This document shows, in pieces, positions 7,437 to 10,645 of a DNA stretch of 10,645 nt (position 1 is its first letter; the number at the start of each line of letters is the position of its first letter). Position numbers and translations under genes: made by a program. This DNA is from an uncultured Spartobacteria bacterium (GTDB taxonomy: Bacteria > Verrucomicrobiota > Verrucomicrobiia > Chthoniobacterales > JAATET01), in NCBI GenBank assembly GCA_937901895.1, contig CALGTD010000021.1, positions 1 to 10,645 on the forward strand, given 5' to 3'. The notes below the pieces were generated by a model. That model searched no databases. It had not been told where the DNA came from and saw nothing but the letters and a program-made list of their open reading frames with translations.

Positions 7437-7475
7437 CCTCTCAATAGAAGCCGGAATTTTGCCGGCGCCTCTCAA
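7437..7475. repeat. 8-bp direct repeat CCTCTCAA, 31 bp apart
   Basis: CCTCTCAA occurs at 7437-7444 and 7468-7475, start-to-start 31 bp, about three helical turns. A small inverted repeat, GCCGG (7450-7454) and CCGGC (7462-7466), sits between the copies. The region is shared by the divergent kinase and PEP-CTERM genes, so these could be same-face regulator sites. Two 8-bp copies could also arise by chance. Confidence 0.35.
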
Positions 7476-7486
7476 GAAACACCCCT

Positions 7487-8479
7487 ATGACCCCCACAAA
7501 GCATCTCCTGCATATCGCCGCCGTCGCCGCCGTTGCCACCACGGGCGTGGCCCGCGCCGCCACCTACGATCAAACGACATTCGCCCCGGCCACCACCGAC
7601 TGGAATGGTCCTGCCATCTGGGGCAACAACGACGTCACCCCCGGCAATGACTACCAGATGGGCCCGGATCCCGCCCGGATCGCCAGCAACACCCCCATCG
7701 AAACCACATTCACCATTTCATTCGGCGGGGTAACCACGCCGTGGCCGGTTTACGGACAGGTCCGCGATCACGGCGGCACCGGGCTGCCCACGACGAACAG
7801 CACCTTCAACGGAGATCACCTCCTCATCGCCGGTCAGACCCGCTTCATCAGCAAGGCCCGTAACACGACAAGCACGGCGAATTTCGTGCTGCAGGATGGC
7901 GGCATGATGTTCCTGACCCCCGGTGGCAGTTCGGCGGATGGTCCCGGCACGGGGACGTGGGATGGCACCATCGTCACCTCAGGAACGACGCTCATCGGTC
8001 TCGAAGCGACAGCCAACACCAACATCACGACCCTCGACATTGTCGCGCCGATCAGCGGCTCCGACACTTTGATTCTCACCGGCAAGGGGGGACAAACCGG
8101 GTTTCTCAATCTGAAAGGCGATCTCAGCGGCTTTACCGGCACCTTCCTCCTCACCCCCGCAGTGGGAAAGTCCGGCACCCCGCTTGTTTTCAGCATTACC
8201 AGCGATGCCTCGTTCGCGACCCTGCAGCTCGACATCGAATCGCCGCTGTTTCTGTATGACCTCGGAGACGGCGCAGTAAGCTTTGGCTCCCTGATCGTGG
8301 GTGAAACGACCCTTGGCGCCGGGACCTACGATGCCGACTGGCTCAATGCCAACTTCGGCGATGGTTCCCAGTTCATGGGCGGGGGTTCCATCACCGTCGT
8401 TCCCGAGCCGCAAACCATCGCCCTGCTGACGGCGGCCCTGCTCGCAGGGGTCGCGTTTCGCCGCCGCCCGGCAGCTTGA
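7487..8479 (+). CDS. PEP-CTERM sorting-domain exported protein (paralogue B)
   Basis: A 330-residue exported protein of unknown role. A signal peptide covers about 1-25 (hydrophobic HIAAVAAVATTGVARAA). The C-terminus is a textbook PEP-CTERM tripartite signal: VPEP at 305-308, a hydrophobic helix at about 309-324, and an RRR cluster at 325-327. This family is recognised by exosortase, processed at the membrane and usually destined for the outer surface or exopolysaccharide matrix. The mature part is rich in Gly, Thr and Ser and probably a beta-helix or beta-sandwich. It is homologous to the protein at 4125-5006 in order and sequence, with TTDWN at 36-40 and FLYDLGDGAVSFGSLIVGE near the end. 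The start is the ATG at 7487 (weak AAGAA upstream), which gives a proper signal peptide. It is transcribed divergently from the kinase. No exosortase gene is in the window. Confidence 0.9.
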   Translation: MTPTKHLLHIAAVAAVATTGVARAATYDQTTFAPATTDWNGPAIWGNNDVTPGNDYQMGPDPARIASNTPIETTFTISFGGVTTPWPVYGQVRDHGGTGLPTTNSTFNGDHLLIAGQTRFISKARNTTSTANFVLQDGGMMFLTPGGSSADGPGTGTWDGTIVTSGTTLIGLEATANTNITTLDIVAPISGSDTLILTGKGGQTGFLNLKGDLSGFTGTFLLTPAVGKSGTPLVFSITSDASFATLQLDIESPLFLYDLGDGAVSFGSLIVGETTLGAGTYDADWLNANFGDGSQFMGGGSITVVPEPQTIALLTAALLAGVAFRRRPAA

Positions 8480-8506
8480 TCACGCGGATCTCCAGCCGGG
8501 CGGCGG
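8461..8506. terminator. Perfect 12-bp inverted repeat at convergent gene ends
   Basis: CCGCCGCCCGGC (8461-8472) and GCCGGGCGGCGG (8495-8506) are perfect inverted repeats with a 22-nt loop containing the TGA stop (8477-8479) of the PEP-CTERM gene. The convergent ferritin-like gene ends at 8513. There is no T-run, so intrinsic termination is uncertain, but a stem this G+C-rich between two convergent stops probably limits read-through in both directions. Confidence 0.5.
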
Positions 8507-8512
8507 GAAGAC

Positions 8513-8956
8513 TCACGCCGCCTGCTGAAGCATTTTCAACTCCGCGATGTGCGCCTCCGTGAGCGGCAGGAGCGTGCCTCGGATCAAATCCTTGCATCCG
8601 GGCATCACCTCGTCGTCCTCGAGGGCGGCCTTGTAATCGGTCACACCCATCTGCTCGCCCGACTCCAGCGCTTCGAGCGCGGACCCGGCCCCGAAGAGGT
8701 TCGCCGTGCTCTGCACCGTGTTCGCCAGTGTGCCCCAGGCGCCGGAATCGGTCTCGGGTTCGCCGCCCATCGAGCGGACGTTCGCCTCAAGTTCGCTGAC
8801 GGCCGCGGCATGCTCGCTGCGGATGCGGTTCAAGCCCTCGAGGACGGGCTTGTCGCCATATTTCTCGATGGCCTTGTCGTAGGTTTCCACGGCGGAGCGC
8901 TCACCACGCAGCAGGCGGTTGCAGACGTCGATGCAATGTTCAGTAGAAGTAGTCAT
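8513..8956 (-). CDS. DUF2383 / PA2169-type four-helix-bundle protein (ferritin-like)
   Basis: A 147-residue cytoplasmic protein of the PA2169/DUF2383 family, a ferritin-like four-helix bundle whose biochemical role is not established. Recognisable blocks are CIDVCNRLLRGERSAVETYDKA in helix 1, IRSEHAAAVSELEANVRSMGG in helix 2, GSALEALESGEQMGVTDYKAAL in helix 3 and LLPLTEAHIAELKML in helix 4. Acidic and histidine positions that could in principle line a metal site are E24, E48/H49, E98/E101 and E135/H136; I cannot show that they bind metal. Family members are often found among stress-response genes. No signal peptide. The ATG at 8956 has only a weak purine stretch before it. It is transcribed divergently from the VOC gene and convergently with the PEP-CTERM gene, so it is probably monocistronic. 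Confidence 0.88.
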   Translation of the reverse strand: MTTSTEHCIDVCNRLLRGERSAVETYDKAIEKYGDKPVLEGLNRIRSEHAAAVSELEANVRSMGGEPETDSGAWGTLANTVQSTANLFGAGSALEALESGEQMGVTDYKAALEDDEVMPGCKDLIRGTLLPLTEAHIAELKMLQQAA

Positions 8957-9134
8957 TTTTCGAAGGATGGTTCACACAGGTTCGATTCATCGTGGGAGGC
9001 CGGCGGGGCCACGAGGCCCTGCTCAGGGCGAAATCCGATGCCTTGAACCCACCGGAACCTTCTCCCAAAAAATATTCCCCGGAATTGTCCCAACACGGCC
9101 CGGTCGTTCGTCGTTCCTCGAAAACACCCGATCC
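8957..9134. promoter_or_regulatory. Divergent intergenic region between ferritin-like and VOC genes
   Basis: This 178-nt stretch must hold the promoters of both divergent genes. No clean -35/-10 pair was found. Visible structure: a GGTTC direct repeat at 8969-8973 and 8979-8983 (10-bp period) close to the ferritin-like start, and a short hairpin GGGCC-ACGA-GGCCC at 9006-9019. An A+T-rich patch, AAAAAATATT, around 9067-9076 is a plausible melting region for the VOC promoter. Confidence 0.3.
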
Positions 9135-9608
9135 ATGAGCAACCCATCAACCGTCCAGCCCATCCCCGAAGGCATGCACACCGTCACTCCGCACCTCGTT
9201 TGCGGAGGTGCCGCGGAGGCCGTCGATTTCTACGTCCGCGCATTCGGCGCGAAGGAAATTGGCCGCATCGCCACACCCGACGGCAGGATCATGCACGCTG
9301 CGATCCAGATCGGCGATTCCCAGATCTTTCTCCACGATGAGTATCCCGAATATGGAGCACTCGGCCCGAAGGCTCGCGGCGGCACGTCGGTCACGATCCA
9401 TCTCCAGGTCGAGGACGTCGATTCCGCCTTCGAGCGCGCCGTGCAGGCCGGTTGCACGGTGAAGATGCCGCTCGACGACATGTTCTGGGGCGACCGTTAC
9501 GGCAACGTCGAAGATCCCTGGGGGCACAGCTGGTCCCTCGCCACGCACATCCGGGACGTCAGCCCCGAGGAGCTGGCGGAAGCGGCGAAGACGGCGTGCG
9601 AAGGCTGA
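9135..9608 (+). CDS. VOC-family protein, PhnB/glyoxalase-like
   Basis: A 157-residue cytoplasmic protein of the vicinal oxygen chelate superfamily (glyoxalase / bleomycin-resistance / dioxygenase fold), closest to the PhnB-like subgroup. Evidence: the opening VTPHLVCGGAAEAVDFYVRAFGA (residues 17-39), the paired beta-alpha-beta halves with HLQVEDVDSAFERAVQAG (89-106), and the signature MFWGDRYGNVEDPWGHSWSLATH (116-138). Members dimerise and may bind a metal or a small hydrophobic ligand; the substrate is unknown. PhnB-like naming does not imply phosphonate metabolism, and no phn genes are nearby. The ATG at 9135 begins shortly before the conserved domain; the upstream open frame has no family signal. 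No SD is seen. 70 nt separate it from the next gene on the same strand. Confidence 0.9.
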   Translation: MSNPSTVQPIPEGMHTVTPHLVCGGAAEAVDFYVRAFGAKEIGRIATPDGRIMHAAIQIGDSQIFLHDEYPEYGALGPKARGGTSVTIHLQVEDVDSAFERAVQAGCTVKMPLDDMFWGDRYGNVEDPWGHSWSLATHIRDVSPEELAEAAKTACEG

Positions 9609-9648
9609 CCTGCCGTTCGTCATCGCTCAACCGGATTTCGACTGGCCA

Positions 9649-9680
9649 ATCGCCCGGACATGAAAGACGTTCCGGGCGAT
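9649..9680 (+). promoter_or_regulatory. 10-bp hairpin running into a start codon
   Basis: ATCGCCCGGA (9649-9658) and TCCGGGCGAT (9671-9680) form a perfect 10-bp stem with a 12-nt loop. The right arm contains the last 8 bases before the ATG at 9679 and its first two bases. In RNA this would bury the ribosome entry site of the downstream gene. It could also act as a 3' stabiliser for the VOC transcript, since there is no T-run for termination. Confidence 0.45.
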
Positions 9681-10203
9681 GAAATTCCTCTCAGTTCTGC
9701 TGGCAGCGGCGCTCTTCCTCGGAACGGACGCCGGGGCGAAAACCGTCGACCTCTCCGCCTTCTACGGAAACTACAAAGGCAAGGGAACGGTTCTCGCCAA
9801 CGGAAAAATGTATGACCTCAACGGGAAGGCGAAGTTCAAGGTCGCGAAGACCGGTCGGTCGGGACGCGTCACCCTCTCCGGAGTGATCATGGCGGAAGGC
9901 GGCCGGCGAATTCCCTGGGGCACCACCCTCGTTCTCAAGAAAAGTGGAAAGCTCACCACCAGCAACGTGGAGGCCGTTGATTTTGGTGGAAAGACCTACA
10001 CCGCAAAGGGCACCTACAAGGTTCCGAATCGTTCGAGGGTCGTCGGCAACGCATCCGTGAAGGTGGGAACATCCACCGGTCTTCAGAATGTCGAACTCGA
10101 GGTCGCCCCAAAAGGGAACAAAAAGGAACTCGAGATCTCCCTGATCTTCAAAGTGAACGGGAAGACGAATTACGTCTTCGACGTCGAGATGACCGGCAGG
10201 TAG
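9679..10203 (+). CDS. Small basic secreted protein of unknown function
   Basis: A 174-residue protein that I do not recognise. Residues 1-20 are a clear signal peptide (MKFLSVLLAAALFLGTDAGA, probable cut after AGA). No lipobox or other membrane segment is present. The mature part is lysine-rich and full of alternating polar and hydrophobic residues (YKGKGTVLANGKMYDLNGKA, LEISLIFKVNGKTNYVFDVE), suggesting an all-beta barrel or sandwich, possibly lipocalin-like. It contains no cysteine. Composition is less G+C-rich than neighbouring genes, with many AAA and AAG lysine codons. The start is fixed by the signal peptide, although the ATG lies in a hairpin and has no clear SD. It ends at a strong terminator. 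A periplasmic or extracellular binding role is possible but unsupported. Confidence 0.82.
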   Translation: MKFLSVLLAAALFLGTDAGAKTVDLSAFYGNYKGKGTVLANGKMYDLNGKAKFKVAKTGRSGRVTLSGVIMAEGGRRIPWGTTLVLKKSGKLTTSNVEAVDFGGKTYTAKGTYKVPNRSRVVGNASVKVGTSTGLQNVELEVAPKGNKKELEISLIFKVNGKTNYVFDVEMTGR

Positions 10204-10221
10204 TCGCCATCTTTCTCGAGC

Positions 10222-10254
10222 AAAAAAGAGAGCGGGGCCACCCGCTCTTTTTTT
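10222..10254. terminator. Bidirectional intrinsic terminator
   Basis: An A-run (10222-10227) is followed by AGAGCGGG (10229-10236), a GCCA loop, CCCGCTCT (10241-10248) and a T-run reaching 10254. This gives an 8-bp G+C-rich stem with an A-tract on one side and a T-tract on the other, so it can terminate both strands. It separates the secreted-protein gene (ends 10203) from the convergent luciferase-like gene, whose TAA stop (10253-10255) overlaps the T-run. Confidence 0.92.
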
Positions 10255-10645
10255 ACAACTCCGCCGCCACTCGCTCTCCGAGGAGGCGGATGCCGTTCAA
10301 CATCCGGTCGTGCGGGAGCGCCGCCACGCTCATCTGGAAGGTCACCCGCGACAGACCGCCGAGTGCTTCATCAAACGCTCGGATCTTCGCGATCACCGTC
10401 TCCGCACTTCCCACGAGCAGCGCGCCATGCGGTCCACGTCCCGCGTCGAACTGCGCCCGCGTCGTTGGCGGCCACCCGCGCTCGCGGCCGATTTGGGAAA
10501 AAAGGCGCTGGAAGCCGGGGAAGAAATCCTCCGCCGCCTGCTCGTCGCTTTCCGCCACGTAGCCGGGAAAATGCACGCCGACTTTCAGGTCCGAGTGACC
10601 CGCGCGCCGGCCGGACTCGCGGTAAAGATCGATCAACGGACGGAA
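10253..10645 (-). CDS. LLM-class flavin-dependent oxidoreductase, C-terminal part (cut by window edge)
   Basis: The visible 130 codons are the C-terminal portion of a luciferase-like flavin-dependent oxidoreductase. The reading frame stays open to the window edge, so the gene continues beyond it. Recognised pieces are PLIDLYRESGRRAGH, the VGVHFPGYVAES strand, FSQIGRERGWPP, RGPHGALLVGSAETVIAKI, and the terminal LSRVTFQMSVAALPHDRML. These resemble the bacterial LLM subgroup of roughly 340-residue enzymes of unknown substrate, which is distinct from the YhbW-like protein at the left end. The TTG at 10634-10636 is internal and not a start. Flavin-dependent oxidation or reduction of a small molecule is expected from the family. 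Transcription ends at the shared terminator. Confidence 0.85.
   Translation of the reverse strand, partial: FRPLIDLYRESGRRAGHSDLKVGVHFPGYVAESDEQAAEDFFPGFQRLFSQIGRERGWPPTTRAQFDAGRGPHGALLVGSAETVIAKIRAFDEALGGLSRVTFQMSVAALPHDRMLNGIRLLGERVAAEL

Noticed and set aside
9660..9809. Short + strand ORF starting at ATG 9660 inside the hairpin loop, overlapping the secreted-protein gene
   Set aside because: No SD, Arg-rich product, out of frame with a gene that has a clear signal peptide; probably chance.
1..10645. CRISPR arrays, tRNA/rRNA genes, transposases, attachment sites
   Set aside because: No regularly spaced repeats, clover-leaf genes, transposase motifs or target-site duplications were seen.

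Overview
This is a G+C-rich bacterial chromosomal window. A PEP-CTERM sorting signal on one exported protein, together with a large membrane-spanning Ser/Thr kinase of the Planctomycetes/Verrucomicrobia architecture, suggests a member of the PVC group, most likely Verrucomicrobiota. This is inference from gene families; there is no rRNA marker. Most starts have a weak Shine-Dalgarno (SD) sequence or none.

Left block (about 70-4121, + strand): four oxidoreductases of different families lie head to tail with gaps of 37, 8 and 25 nt. They are a luciferase-like flavin monooxygenase, a YahK-type zinc alcohol dehydrogenase, a classical short-chain dehydrogenase and an aldo/keto reductase. A sigma70-like promoter with an 18-bp palindrome overlapping its -10 lies just upstream, so the set looks like one regulated operon for reducing aldehydes, ketones or xenobiotics with NAD(P)H or flavin.

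Centre block (4125-8479): a transmembrane Ser/Thr kinase (- strand) is followed 53 nt downstream by a secreted protein (- strand, 'paralogue A'). Divergently from the kinase runs a PEP-CTERM exported protein (+ strand, 'paralogue B'). A and B are clearly homologous over most of their length, so the kinase sits between two members of one exported family. Paralogue B keeps the exosortase signal. Paralogue A stops exactly where that signal would begin. This kinase/paired-exported-protein arrangement is the best candidate here for an undescribed system. The divergent region between kinase and B holds a terminator-like hairpin, an 8-bp direct repeat with 31-bp spacing, and an unresolved kinase start.

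Right block (8461-10645): a DUF2383/PA2169-type ferritin-like protein (- strand), a PhnB-like VOC/glyoxalase-fold protein (+), an unrecognised small basic secreted protein (+), and the C-terminal part of a second luciferase-like oxidoreductase (-) that runs off the window. The last two converge on a strong bidirectional intrinsic terminator. No RNA genes, insertion sequences, CRISPR arrays or attachment sites were seen.
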